From Clostridiales bacterium (GTDB lineage Bacteria > Bacillota > Clostridia > Lachnospirales > Lachnospiraceae): 64,000 nucleotides of DNA. The DNA lies in NCBI GenBank assembly GCA_020859985.1, contig JAJBVD010000041.1, forward strand, positions 35,387 to 99,386. Reading direction: 5' to 3'. Under the pieces are notes generated by a model. That model was not told where the DNA came from. It was given only the letters and a program-made list of their open reading frames with translations, and made no database searches. The position numbers and the translations under genes are program-made. Positions 52,068 through 60,396 of the stretch are shown here, in pieces. Each line of letters opens with the position of its first letter. Position 1 is the stretch's first letter.

Positions 52068-52838
52068 TCATATCAATATCATCCCTGCTACCGACACGGC
52101 CAGCACCGCCGCCAGAAACAGCAGACACACTGCATCGCACCTGTGGAACGGATACTCATGATAGCCGCTCTGCGTCGTCCGCAGATTAAATCCGCGCAGC
52201 TGCGCACTCATCGCTCCCGCGTCCACCTTTTTCATGCTGGAAATGAGCAGCGGCACAAACAGCGGCACGATCAGCTTCAGCCTCCGGAAAATATTTCCGG
52301 TATCGTATTCCACGCCCCGCGCTTTCTGCGCGTCCTCAATATCATGAAATTCCGTCGTAAAAAGCGGCACAAAACGAAATGCCGTCGTAACAATAAACGC
52401 GTAACGATACGGAACATGCAGCCTTTTAACAAGCGCTCCGCACAGGTCGTTCATCCGCGTGATTGCAAAAAGCAGCATCAGCGGAAGCATGGTCGCCACG
52501 ATACGAAAGCTTAAGAGCAATGCGCTCATCAGACCGCCAACAGTAAATACGCAAAATCCGCCGATCACCAGCAAAGGATCGCCGGTACGCACAAACAGCA
52601 GCTGCAGAATAAACATGATCAGACCCAGAACCAGCAGGTTCTTCGTCAGACGCAGCGCCCGTTTCTGCAGACCCGCAAACGAGGAGATCAGGATCATCAG
52701 CACGATAAAAATAAGCTCCATGATCACATTGTTGCAGATGATACAGGCAATCCCGTACAGGAACGCCGCCAGCAGTTTCATCACCGGATTCAGCTTATGC
52801 AGAAAGGAGTCTCCGGGTACATAATCCAGTAAATTCAT
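52068..52838 (-). CDS. ecfT: ECF transporter transmembrane (T) component
   Basis: 256 residues with about five or six membrane helices. The two coupling motifs are DAQKARGVEYD and GAMSAQLRGFNL (Ala-Arg-Gly type), which contact the ATPases. It forms the energy-coupling module with the two ATPases and the S component. Its ATG overlaps the stop of the upstream ATPase gene (ATGA). Confidence 0.92.
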   Translation of the reverse strand: MNLLDYVPGDSFLHKLNPVMKLLAAFLYGIACIICNNVIMELIFIVLMILISSFAGLQKRALRLTKNLLVLGLIMFILQLLFVRTGDPLLVIGGFCVFTVGGLMSALLLSFRIVATMLPLMLLFAITRMNDLCGALVKRLHVPYRYAFIVTTAFRFVPLFTTEFHDIEDAQKARGVEYDTGNIFRRLKLIVPLFVPLLISSMKKVDAGAMSAQLRGFNLRTTQSGYHEYPFHRCDAVCLLFLAAVLAVSVAGMILI

Positions 52839-53677
52839 GAACTCGCTCCTTTCCCGCCTTTTTCACCTGTCACAGCAGCTTTCTCGCGATGAATCGCCTC
52901 CGCCATTTCCTCCACCGTATAGACATCGGAGAATTTATCCCCGAACCGCAACGCCAGCATCGGAATCTGCGCGGGCAGCACATGTGCCTGCCCAAGCACC
53001 GACATATCCTTCATGATTCTTCCGGTCGGGCCTTCGTCCACGAGACGCCCGTCCGTCAGTACCAGCACACGCTGGGCATACTCCTGCACCAGCTCCATAT
53101 CGTGGCTGACCATCAGTACCGTCAGCCCTTTTTCGAAGCTCAGTCCGGTAATATAATCCATGATACGGATGCATTCCCGGTAGTCCAGTCCGGTCGTCGG
53201 CTCGTCCAGAATAACCAGCCGCGGATTGCACGCCAGCACACTCGCAAGCGCAATCCTCTGGCGCTCGCCTCTCGACCTCGTAAACGGGAACCAGTCCCCA
53301 TCCAGTTCAAAGGTCTGAAGCATCTCTTCCGTGCGTCTTTCAATCTCGTCCTGCGGGACACCCTGCACCTGCGGGCCAAACGCGATCTCCTCGCGCACCG
53401 TATTCTGGCAGATCTGGCGATCCGGATTCTGAAACAGGAAACCGATCTTTTTTGCGATCGCGCTGGTGCGGACTTTTCCGGTGTCCTCCCCGTCTACATA
53501 TACATGACCGGAATCCGGACGCAGCAGGCCGTTTGCCAGACGGCTCACGGTAGATTTCCCCGCGCCGTTGCTGCCGATCATGGCCACAACCTCACCCGCG
53601 TGTACCTCGAACGAGAGGTCCTTCACTGTCTGCTCCATGCCCGGATAAGAGAACGATACATGGTCAAATTTCAGCAT
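52835..53677 (-). CDS. ecfA: ECF transporter ATPase
   Basis: 280 residues. Walker A GSNGAGKST, Walker B VILDEPTTGLD, His switch VSHDME. The signature loop reads FTRSRGERQRIAL instead of LSGGQ, a divergence seen in some ECF ATPases. Pairs with the other ATPase below the T component. Confidence 0.9.
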   Translation of the reverse strand: MLKFDHVSFSYPGMEQTVKDLSFEVHAGEVVAMIGSNGAGKSTVSRLANGLLRPDSGHVYVDGEDTGKVRTSAIAKKIGFLFQNPDRQICQNTVREEIAFGPQVQGVPQDEIERRTEEMLQTFELDGDWFPFTRSRGERQRIALASVLACNPRLVILDEPTTGLDYRECIRIMDYITGLSFEKGLTVLMVSHDMELVQEYAQRVLVLTDGRLVDEGPTGRIMKDMSVLGQAHVLPAQIPMLALRFGDKFSDVYTVEEMAEAIHREKAAVTGEKGGKGASS

Positions 53678-53744
53678 CCCGGTACCTCCCTTATCTTCGT
53701 CAGTGCTCTCACAGCCGGGCTGCGATGAAGTACATGCTCTGTTC

Positions 53745-54671
53745 TCAGCATCCCAGCACCTCCCTCACCATCGTCTCGGCCTGATCGACATCCGTGGGGA
53801 TCGGCCCGCCATAAAGTCCCTCGCATTTCAGACGGTTCCCCAGACGAACGACCCGCGGCACACTGATGCCAAGCGAATCAAACAACTCCTGCTGATCGAC
53901 GATCTCATTGCTTTTCCCGTCAAAGACCAGCTTCCCTTCATCCAGCACCGCAATTCGTTTCGCATACTGGCTTAAGATCATGATCTTCTGCTCCACGACA
54001 ATGATCGTCTTGCCAAACTCCTCATTCAGCTGTTTCAATATTTCATAAATCATGATCGTGCTCTGCGGATCCAGCTCGCCGGTCGGCTCATCCAGCACGA
54101 TGATCTCCGGCTGCATCGCCAGAATCGAGGCGATCGCCACCTTCTGCTTCTGTCCGCCGGAGAGCGAGCTGATCTGACGGTGCCGCAGATCGCTGATCTT
54201 CAGCATCGAGAGCACCTCATCCAGTCTCTGTCCGATCTGATCATGAGGCAGCCCGAAATTCTCCAGACCGAACAGGATCTCATCCTCCACCTCGGAGGAC
54301 ACCATCTGGCTGTCGATATCCTGAAAGACTTCCCCGACAAACCGCGCCAGCTCCTCCGTCTGCACATCTACGGTATCCCTGCCGTTCACCTTCACCGCCC
54401 CGTAAAAATCTCCCGGGAAATGATGCGGCACAATACCGGAAAACGCATAGGTCAGCGTGGATTTCCCCGCGCCGGAATTGCCCGTGATACCGAGAAAATC
54501 CCCGTCCCTGATCACAAGGTTGATGTTGTTCAGGGCATTCTGTTCCTGCCCCTTATAGCAAAAGCTGAAATCCTTACATTCAATCATGTCTGCCGTCTGC
54601 TTTCTTCTCATTTTTTCGCACCGCTTGTCTTCCAACCAGCGTCCGAATCTGTCAGAGCATTTTTTGTTCAT
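53745..54671 (-). CDS. ecfA: ECF transporter ATPase (second)
   Basis: 308 residues if starting at ATG 54671 (AAGGA nine bases before); ATGs at 54707 and 54587 are alternatives, the last matching usual family length. Walker A GNSGAGKST, canonical signature SSLSGGQKQKVAI, Walker B IIVLDEPTGELD. Unlike its partner it keeps LSGGQ, so the two ATP sites of the heterodimer are probably unequal. Confidence 0.9.
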   Translation of the reverse strand: MNKKCSDRFGRWLEDKRCEKMRRKQTADMIECKDFSFCYKGQEQNALNNINLVIRDGDFLGITGNSGAGKSTLTYAFSGIVPHHFPGDFYGAVKVNGRDTVDVQTEELARFVGEVFQDIDSQMVSSEVEDEILFGLENFGLPHDQIGQRLDEVLSMLKISDLRHRQISSLSGGQKQKVAIASILAMQPEIIVLDEPTGELDPQSTIMIYEILKQLNEEFGKTIIVVEQKIMILSQYAKRIAVLDEGKLVFDGKSNEIVDQQELFDSLGISVPRVVRLGNRLKCEGLYGGPIPTDVDQAETMVREVLGC

Positions 54672-54735
54672 TTTCATACATCCTTCGCAGCAAGTACGAA
54701 GCTTCATCCAGAATAGGAACCCCTATTCTTATTTA

Positions 54736-55281
54736 TCATTCTTTGTTAATAATCTTATCCACCGGAATGCTAAGAACTGTAACGATCACGCAGTTCAACG
54801 CCGCAGTCACCACCGTAACAAGCGCCATATTGAGGAACTGTGCCATCGGCATCGGATTCGCGTAGGTCAGCGCTGCCAGTCCGATAAAAGCAAAACCGGA
54901 AACCAGCGTTGTGATAAACGTATATACAAGAGCCTTTCCTGCCTTCGGAAGCGGATTCGGAAGTGTTACGAGCAGGCACATCACGATCGCGCCCAGTGTC
55001 TCACTACCCAGTCCAAGCCATGCCATGGAGGTCCCGATCTGGCTGATGCAGCCGGAGATAAACCCGATAATCGCCGCTTCCTTTACATTCGGGCGAACCA
55101 CCAGAATGGAAAGGCAATATGTCGCGATCAGGAAATTCGGGTGCATATTTCCCAGCACCAGAAAGCCCGCGCAAAGGCGCAGCACCACGCCCACTGCCAT
55201 CATGATTCCCACCAGAATCAGATTGTTGATGTTCTTTAAGCCGGTTTGGTTGTCATTCGTGACCTGTCTTTTCTCTGCCAT
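54736..55281 (-). CDS. ECF transporter substrate-specific (S) component, putative tryptophan type
   Basis: 181 residues, about five or six membrane helices: LILVGIMMAVGVVLRLCAGF, MHPNFLIATYCLSILVV, AAIIGFISGCISQIGTS. Size and pattern fit S components; the MHPN and GFISG blocks recall TrpP-type proteins. A T-box leader upstream shows control by an amino acid, consistent with amino-acid uptake. First gene of the ECF operon. Confidence 0.8.
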   Translation of the reverse strand: MAEKRQVTNDNQTGLKNINNLILVGIMMAVGVVLRLCAGFLVLGNMHPNFLIATYCLSILVVRPNVKEAAIIGFISGCISQIGTSMAWLGLGSETLGAIVMCLLVTLPNPLPKAGKALVYTFITTLVSGFAFIGLAALTYANPMPMAQFLNMALVTVVTAALNCVIVTVLSIPVDKIINKE

Positions 55282-55423
55282 GATTTTTCCCTTTCCGTGC
55301 TTGTTTTAAACCCATCCCCCGCCGCACTCGCGGGAGAAGGAAAATGTGTCATTTTCCGCAGATACCGGGCTGATCAAACAGTTACTATTTTCCACTTTAA
55401 TCACAAAAAAATATCTGTAAAGT

Positions 55424-55819
55424 AAAAAAATCTGCCCTTATATAAGGACAGATCATTCTTCTGCGGTACCACCTTATTTGCCATCTTTGTTTTACCGAAA
55501 GAGTCCGAACCGGTCATTTCTGAACCGAGCTCCTGCTTTTTGCTTTCCTCCGGATAAAGCACAAGACAACCACTCTGCGAAATGCGAACACATTTCCGGC
55601 CTTTAACGCAGGCATGCGTCTCGGCTACTGACCGTGCCGTCCTGCCGCTGCAATACGGATAACATTGCTCTATGCGGCATCAGGCTCCACACGCGGTGTT
55701 CACCTCACCCTCCGTGACCCATTTGCAGGCTGCTTACTGCGGGTATCCCAGCACCACCCGCTCTCTGTGAGCGCATCTCCTGTTTGACCTTCACATCATC
55801 GGTTTTTCTTAAATATATT
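55424..55819 (-). promoter_or_regulatory. T-box riboswitch leader of the ECF operon
   Basis: The minus strand contains the T-box core AAGGTGGTACCGCAG (55461-55475), followed by a terminator hairpin (55431-55453) ending in a run of seven T (55424-55430). A stem I with AGAGAGCGGGTGGTGCTG lies ~250 nt upstream. A candidate specifier is UGG at 55719-55721 (context AAAUGGGUC), suggesting tRNA-Trp; the specifier loop was placed by eye. Uncharged tRNA pairing with UGG and the T-box would favour antitermination and turn on the operon. Confidence 0.88.
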
Positions 55820-55825
55820 GTTTTT

Positions 55826-55854
55826 ATTTTGGCATATGAGTGCGGATTTGTCAA
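55826..55854 (-). promoter_or_regulatory. Promoter of the T-box leader
   Basis: TTGACA (55849-55854), 17 bp, CAAAAT (55826-55831). Confidence 0.6.
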
Positions 55855-55939
55855 CCCGTTTTTTGCTGTAAAAACGCATCAGTCAATAACCCTGATTTCG
55901 CCATGCACGCCTGACTCTTCGGACGGTTCTCCTTCATTT

Positions 55940-57382
55940 TTATTCAACCGTCACCATATCCGGATTTGTCTTATAAAATGCTGCCCTTGAAATTTTTCCT
56001 TTCTCCAGATACTGATTCTTCACAAGATTTTCAAGCACCTGTTTCCGCAAATACGTAGAATCACTGATCCCCAGATATTCTGCAATTTCCGAAGTCTTAT
56101 GAGCCTGATGATAGCAGAATGAAAGAACCCTGCTGTCATAGACAGTCCCATTTTCCACCGGGACAAACATCAGCACAGGAAGCGCACTGTCCTCTACTCC
56201 TTCCTCATAAGTCAGATCAGGCAGCACGAGCGTAAAATGATCCGATGACGAATAAATATACGGGCGGTGCGATTCATCCTGCCCCCTGTATTCTTCAATA
56301 ATCTTGTCAAACCCGGTACCGGCTGCCTCCATGACATTACAGCTTACTAATACAGCGGCTATCAGTTCATTCCTTCTTTTTGATATAATGCCGGACAGAT
56401 CATAGGTCTTCCCTAATTTCTCTCCTCTGTAGAAGCTGCCCGGCGACGATATTTCCAGTCTGTCCCGAAACATATCGACCTGAATCTGCGTCCCGTCCAG
56501 AAAATAGTCCCGATGCGCCACAGCATTTATCACCCCTTCAAACAGGGCCCTCTTCGGATAGGCGTCAATATTTTCCCTTGTATTTTCCCGCTTTATCACA
56601 GAATGGTTCATGCGCTGTGTCACAAACTCTGTCATATAGTTGATGACGGAAATCAGATTCCCCTGAAAACGATTGATCGTTATGATTCGCTCGCTTCCTT
56701 TCGTAAATCCCGAAAAAACAGAACATTGCACCTCTGTCTTTTTCCCCTGATAATCGTCTTCAAACAATACCGCGCCATTTGCAAGTAAACCATCCTCATC
56801 ATAAAACCCCATAGAGCGCAAAGCCTTGTCTGTCAGCGTCTTACCATTGTTATGGGAAGAATAAAACTCACGGAGAATACGAAACTTTGACGCTTCATAT
56901 TTTTCTTCTGAAGCCAAAACGTCATACTGAGTGTTTTTGCTTTTTACACTCATCTCAATGATTTCTTCATAAGTTGCGCCATTTGTGAAACCGTCCCTTC
57001 TCATAAAAATGGACGGAATGCCCTTATATTTCAAAATAACCGGTTTCACTGCGGATTCCGAAATCTGAATATGGAGAATGAATCGTTCACTTCCCTTTAT
57101 CTCATAACGCACAAAAGAAAGCTTCATCTGCGGTCTCGGCACCAGATGCTCGTTTACCTGATTATTAAAAAAATTTCGTTCGTTGTCAGCCTCTGCCCGA
57201 TCAAACCCGATCAGTTTATTTGTCTTATCCTCCACGCCAACATAAAAATCTCCGCCCGATGCATTAGCAAAACCCGCTATGCTCTTCAGCCAGCCAACAA
57301 CATCCTCCCGATTCAGTCTGCTCTTGCTCTCATATTTATCATTTTCCAGCTGTATGTTATTGATGATTTCTTCCAGATACAC
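55940..57382 (-). CDS. AlbA_2/HATPase_c_4 transcriptional regulator-like protein, copy 2
   Basis: 480 residues; GTG 57382 follows GAGGTGATCCT. AlbA_2 N-terminus (NREDVVGWLKSIAGFANASG, GGDFYVGVEDKTNKLIGFDR), ATP-binding middle (KRALFEGVINAVAHRDYFLD, RLEISSPGSF) and a C-terminal winged-helix (TSEIAEYLGISDSTYLRKQV). Same architecture as the 46086-47339 protein but diverged. Upstream lies a helically phased repeat array that may bind this protein. Confidence 0.85.
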   Translation of the reverse strand: MYLEEIINNIQLENDKYESKSRLNREDVVGWLKSIAGFANASGGDFYVGVEDKTNKLIGFDRAEADNERNFFNNQVNEHLVPRPQMKLSFVRYEIKGSERFILHIQISESAVKPVILKYKGIPSIFMRRDGFTNGATYEEIIEMSVKSKNTQYDVLASEEKYEASKFRILREFYSSHNNGKTLTDKALRSMGFYDEDGLLANGAVLFEDDYQGKKTEVQCSVFSGFTKGSERIITINRFQGNLISVINYMTEFVTQRMNHSVIKRENTRENIDAYPKRALFEGVINAVAHRDYFLDGTQIQVDMFRDRLEISSPGSFYRGEKLGKTYDLSGIISKRRNELIAAVLVSCNVMEAAGTGFDKIIEEYRGQDESHRPYIYSSSDHFTLVLPDLTYEEGVEDSALPVLMFVPVENGTVYDSRVLSFCYHQAHKTSEIAEYLGISDSTYLRKQVLENLVKNQYLEKGKISRAAFYKTNPDMVTVE

Positions 57383-57417
57383 AGGATCACCTCAGTTTGT
57401 TTTATTTTTGAATTGTG

Positions 57418-57503
57418 TTTCAATATTACTTCAATTTCATTTCAATGTCAACTTCAATATTACTTCAATTTCAACTTCAATTTGGTTTCAATATCATTTC
57501 AAC
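57418..57503. promoter_or_regulatory. Helically phased TTCAAY repeat array
   Basis: TTCAAT/C hexamers begin at 57419, 57430, 57441, 57453, 57464, 57476, 57487 and 57498 (spacing 11-12 bp), plus one extra at 57470. All face the same side of the helix, directly upstream of the GTG at 57382. This is the layout of cooperative operator or iteron sites. The remaining part of the 347-bp gap (57504-57729) holds only the terminator at 57674. Confidence 0.7.
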
Positions 57504-57673
57504 TTACTTTGAAGTACTGTCTTATCGTTTCCTGAGTGTCCCTGTTTTATAATCATTTATGCGAATCAACAGCTACGACAAACTTATAAAAATGATTTCC
57601 CATCCGGCGCCTTACCAGGAATCCGACTTTTTGCTCAAAGCAGGTCTTTACCCTCGCTGCGAAAGTCTGCACA

Positions 57674-57707
57674 GAAAAACCGCCTGGCAATCCAGACGGT
57701 TTTTCTG
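57674..57707 (-). terminator. Terminator of the transketolase operon
   Basis: AAAACCGTCTGG pairs with CCAGGCGGTTTT (one G-T pair) around a short loop, with a T-run on the minus strand; it could act in both directions. Confidence 0.85.
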
Positions 57708-57729
57708 ATATACATTCTTTATTATCTTT

Positions 57730-58668
57730 TTATACCCACGCCTTTACCTGCTCGTACACACCTGCGCCGTCCAGCTTGTACTTTTTCAGAAGCTCAACCG
57801 CCGGACCGGACTCGCCAAACACATCCTGCACGCCAATCTTCAGCACCTGTGTCGGTGCTTTTGCGCAAAGGGTATCGCAGACTGCGCTGCCGAGGCCTCC
57901 GATCACGGAATGCTCTTCCACAGTCACGACCTTGCCGGTCTTTTTCGCGCACGCAACGACCAGCTCCTCATCGAGCGGCTTGATCGTGTGGATGTTGACT
58001 ACCTGAGCGGATACGCCGTCTTTTTCGAGCATCTCAGCCGCGTCGAGCGCGCTGCCGACGCAAAGGCCGGTCGCAATGATCGTCACGTCTGTGCCCTCTT
58101 TGAGCACTACACCCTTGCCGATCTCGAACTTATAATCCGGATTGTCATTGATCACCGGAACCGCAAGACGGCCGAAGCGCAGATAAACCGGACCCTCGTG
58201 TTCGTAAGCAGCCTTTACGGCAGCTTTCGCCTCAATATCGTCGGACGGGTTAATGACTACCATACCCGGAATCTCGCGCATCAGAGCCAGATCCTCGTTG
58301 CACTGATGGGACGCGCCGTCCTCGCCTACGGAAATGCCTGCATGCGTCGCACCAATCTTGACGTTGAGATGCGGATAGCCGATGGAGTTCCTTACCTGCT
58401 CATACGCACGGCCGGAAGCAAACATTGCAAAGGTGCTGACAAACGGCACCTTACCGGTCGTGGAAAGGCCTGCGGCAATGCCCATCATGTTGCACTCCGC
58501 GATACCGCAGTCGATGTGGCGCTCCGGAAATACTTTCTTAAATGTGTCGGTCTTGGTCGCGTTTGCAAGGTCAGCGTCCAGAACCACAAGGTTTTCATGC
58601 TCTTTTCCGAGCTCAGCCAGAGCCTCGCCGTAGCTCTGTCTTGTCGCAATCTTTTTTACTTCTGACAT
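57730..58668 (-). CDS. Transketolase, C-terminal subunit
   Basis: 312 residues: pyrimidine-binding domain (SYGEALAELGKEHENLVVLD, FPERHIDCGIAECNMMG with catalytic Glu, GEDGASHQ) and the C-terminal transketolase domain. Together with the N subunit it transfers two-carbon ketol units between pentose phosphates, using thiamine diphosphate. Start overlaps the N-subunit gene by 13 bp, coupling translation. Confidence 0.93.
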   Translation of the reverse strand: MSEVKKIATRQSYGEALAELGKEHENLVVLDADLANATKTDTFKKVFPERHIDCGIAECNMMGIAAGLSTTGKVPFVSTFAMFASGRAYEQVRNSIGYPHLNVKIGATHAGISVGEDGASHQCNEDLALMREIPGMVVINPSDDIEAKAAVKAAYEHEGPVYLRFGRLAVPVINDNPDYKFEIGKGVVLKEGTDVTIIATGLCVGSALDAAEMLEKDGVSAQVVNIHTIKPLDEELVVACAKKTGKVVTVEEHSVIGGLGSAVCDTLCAKAPTQVLKIGVQDVFGESGPAVELLKKYKLDGAGVYEQVKAWV

Positions 58669-59495
58669 AATGCTTCCCCCACTTTCTCCAGATCTGCCAT
58701 CGCGATCGCGTATTCTTCATCGTTCGGCGCCTTGCCGTGCCATCCGGCCTGTCCTTCCATGAAGGAAACTCCCTTGCCCTTGACTGTCTTCATAATGATA
58801 GCGGTCGGCATACCCTTGACCGTTCTCGCCTCCGCGAACGCGTCCGCGAGCTGCTGCATGTCGTTGCCGTCCGCCACGTTGATCACGTGGAAATTGAACG
58901 CCTCGAATTTCTTATCGATCGGATACGGAGAGCAGACGTCCTCGATCTTTCCGTCAATCTGCAGACCGTTGTTGTCCACGATCACGCAGAGGTTGTCCAG
59001 CTTGCGGTGTCCGGCAAACATCGCTGCCTCCCAGACCTGGCCTTCCTGGATCTCGCCGTCGCCGAGCAGTGTGTAGACACGGTAAGATTTCTGATCCATC
59101 TTTCCGGCAAGCGCCATGCCGACTGCCGCGGAAATGCCCTGGCCCAGAGAACCGGAGGACATATCAATACCTGCAATATGCTGCATGCACGGATGTCCCT
59201 GCAGATGCGACCCGGTATGACGCAGCGTCACCAGATCCTCTACCGGAAAATAGCCGCGGTGCGCCATTGCGGAATAATACCCCGGAGCGTTGTGTCCCTT
59301 GGAAAGTACGAAACGATCACGATCCGGATCCTTCGGATTCTTCGGATCAATGTTCATTTCCTGAAAATACAGATACGTAAATACATCCGCTGAGGAGAGT
59401 GATCCGCCCGGATGCCCTGCCTTTGCACTGTGCACACCTGTCACAATGCCCTTGCGAACTTCGTTCGCCATTTTTTGAAGCTCAAGAATAGTCAT
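58656..59495 (-). CDS. Transketolase, N-terminal subunit
   Basis: 279 residues from ATG 59495 after AAAGGGA. Contains the thiamine diphosphate motif LLGDGEIQEGQVWEA with VIVDNNGLQ and the GHPGGSLSSADV entry. Split transketolases of this kind occur in many Clostridia. The araD gene upstream suggests use in pentose (L-arabinose or L-ribulose) breakdown. Confidence 0.93.
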   Translation of the reverse strand: MTILELQKMANEVRKGIVTGVHSAKAGHPGGSLSSADVFTYLYFQEMNIDPKNPKDPDRDRFVLSKGHNAPGYYSAMAHRGYFPVEDLVTLRHTGSHLQGHPCMQHIAGIDMSSGSLGQGISAAVGMALAGKMDQKSYRVYTLLGDGEIQEGQVWEAAMFAGHRKLDNLCVIVDNNGLQIDGKIEDVCSPYPIDKKFEAFNFHVINVADGNDMQQLADAFAEARTVKGMPTAIIMKTVKGKGVSFMEGQAGWHGKAPNDEEYAIAMADLEKVGEALCQK

Positions 59496-59600
59496 CACTG
59501 TATCCCTTTCTTTTCTATACATTTTCCCGGCTTTATCGCAGACAGGTGGAGCCTTCTCTCATCTGCCTGCTGCATCAGCCGGTTCTATACCGAAAAAATC

Positions 59601-60293
59601 TCACTGCCCGTAGTACGCATTCGCGCCGTGCTTTCTCATGAAATGTTTCTCCTTGATAGAGTCCGGTGCAGGCGTCACACGCGGATTGATCAGCTCGGTG
59701 CGGCAGGCCATCTTTGCCACCTCTTCCAGCACCACCGCGTTATGTACCGCTTCAGATGCATCCTTGCCCCAGGTGAACGGGCCGTGGTTCGTGCAGAGCA
59801 CCGCCGGCACATAGACCGGATTGATGCCTCTCGTCTTAAATGTCTCAATGATCACCAGTCCGGTGTTCTTCTCATATTCTCCGTTGATCTCCTCCGGAGT
59901 CAGGCTTCTCGCACACGGAATCGGGCCATACATATAATCCGCATGTGTCGTCCCGTAGCAGGGAATATCGCGTCCGGCCTGCGCCCATGAGGTCGCCCAC
60001 GGCGAATGCGTATGAACAACACCTCCCAGCTCCGGAAACGCCTTATACAGCTCCGCGTGCGTCGCCGTGTCCGAAGACGGCTTATAGCGGCCCTCGATCT
60101 TATTGCAGTCAAGGTCCATCACCACCATATCATCCGGCGTCAGCTTTTCATAATCCACGCCGCTCGGCTTGATCACGAAATATCCCGTCTCCCGGTCCAG
60201 TCCGCTCACATTCCCCCATGTGTACGTCACCAGATTCCGCTTCGGCAGTTCCATATTCGCTTCATAGACCTGTTTCTTCAGCTCCTCAAGCAT
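59601..60293 (-). CDS. araD: L-ribulose-5-phosphate 4-epimerase
   Basis: 230 residues from ATG 60293 after GGAGGA. Class II aldolase fold: [44 protein letters not shown] with metal-binding His, and [10 protein letters not shown]. It converts L-ribulose-5-phosphate to D-xylulose-5-phosphate, a transketolase substrate made next door. Other arabinose genes are not in the window. Confidence 0.93.
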   Translation of the reverse strand: MLEELKKQVYEANMELPKRNLVTYTWGNVSGLDRETGYFVIKPSGVDYEKLTPDDMVVMDLDCNKIEGRYKPSSDTATHAELYKAFPELGGVVHTHSPWATSWAQAGRDIPCYGTTHADYMYGPIPCARSLTPEEINGEYEKNTGLVIIETFKTRGINPVYVPAVLCTNHGPFTWGKDASEAVHNAVVLEEVAKMACRTELINPRVTPAPDSIKEKHFMRKHGANAYYGQ

Positions 60294-60335
60294 TTCGTAA
60301 AATCCTCCTCTCTTCATAAATCATTTCTGAAATCT

Positions 60336-60364
60336 ATCATACACATTTTTCTGGTATGCGTCCA
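60336..60364 (-). promoter_or_regulatory. Promoter of the araD-transketolase operon
   Basis: TGGACG (60359-60364), 17 bp, TATGAT (60336-60341). Confidence 0.4.
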
Positions 60365-60396
60365 GTTAAATCTTGCCGAATTTCAAACTTTTACAA

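Noticed and set aside
57418-57503. Phased TTCAAY array as a CRISPR or a plasmid-type iteron origin.
   Set aside because: Units are only 6 bp with 5-6 bp gaps, there are no spacers or cas genes, and no replication gene; an operator array is more likely.
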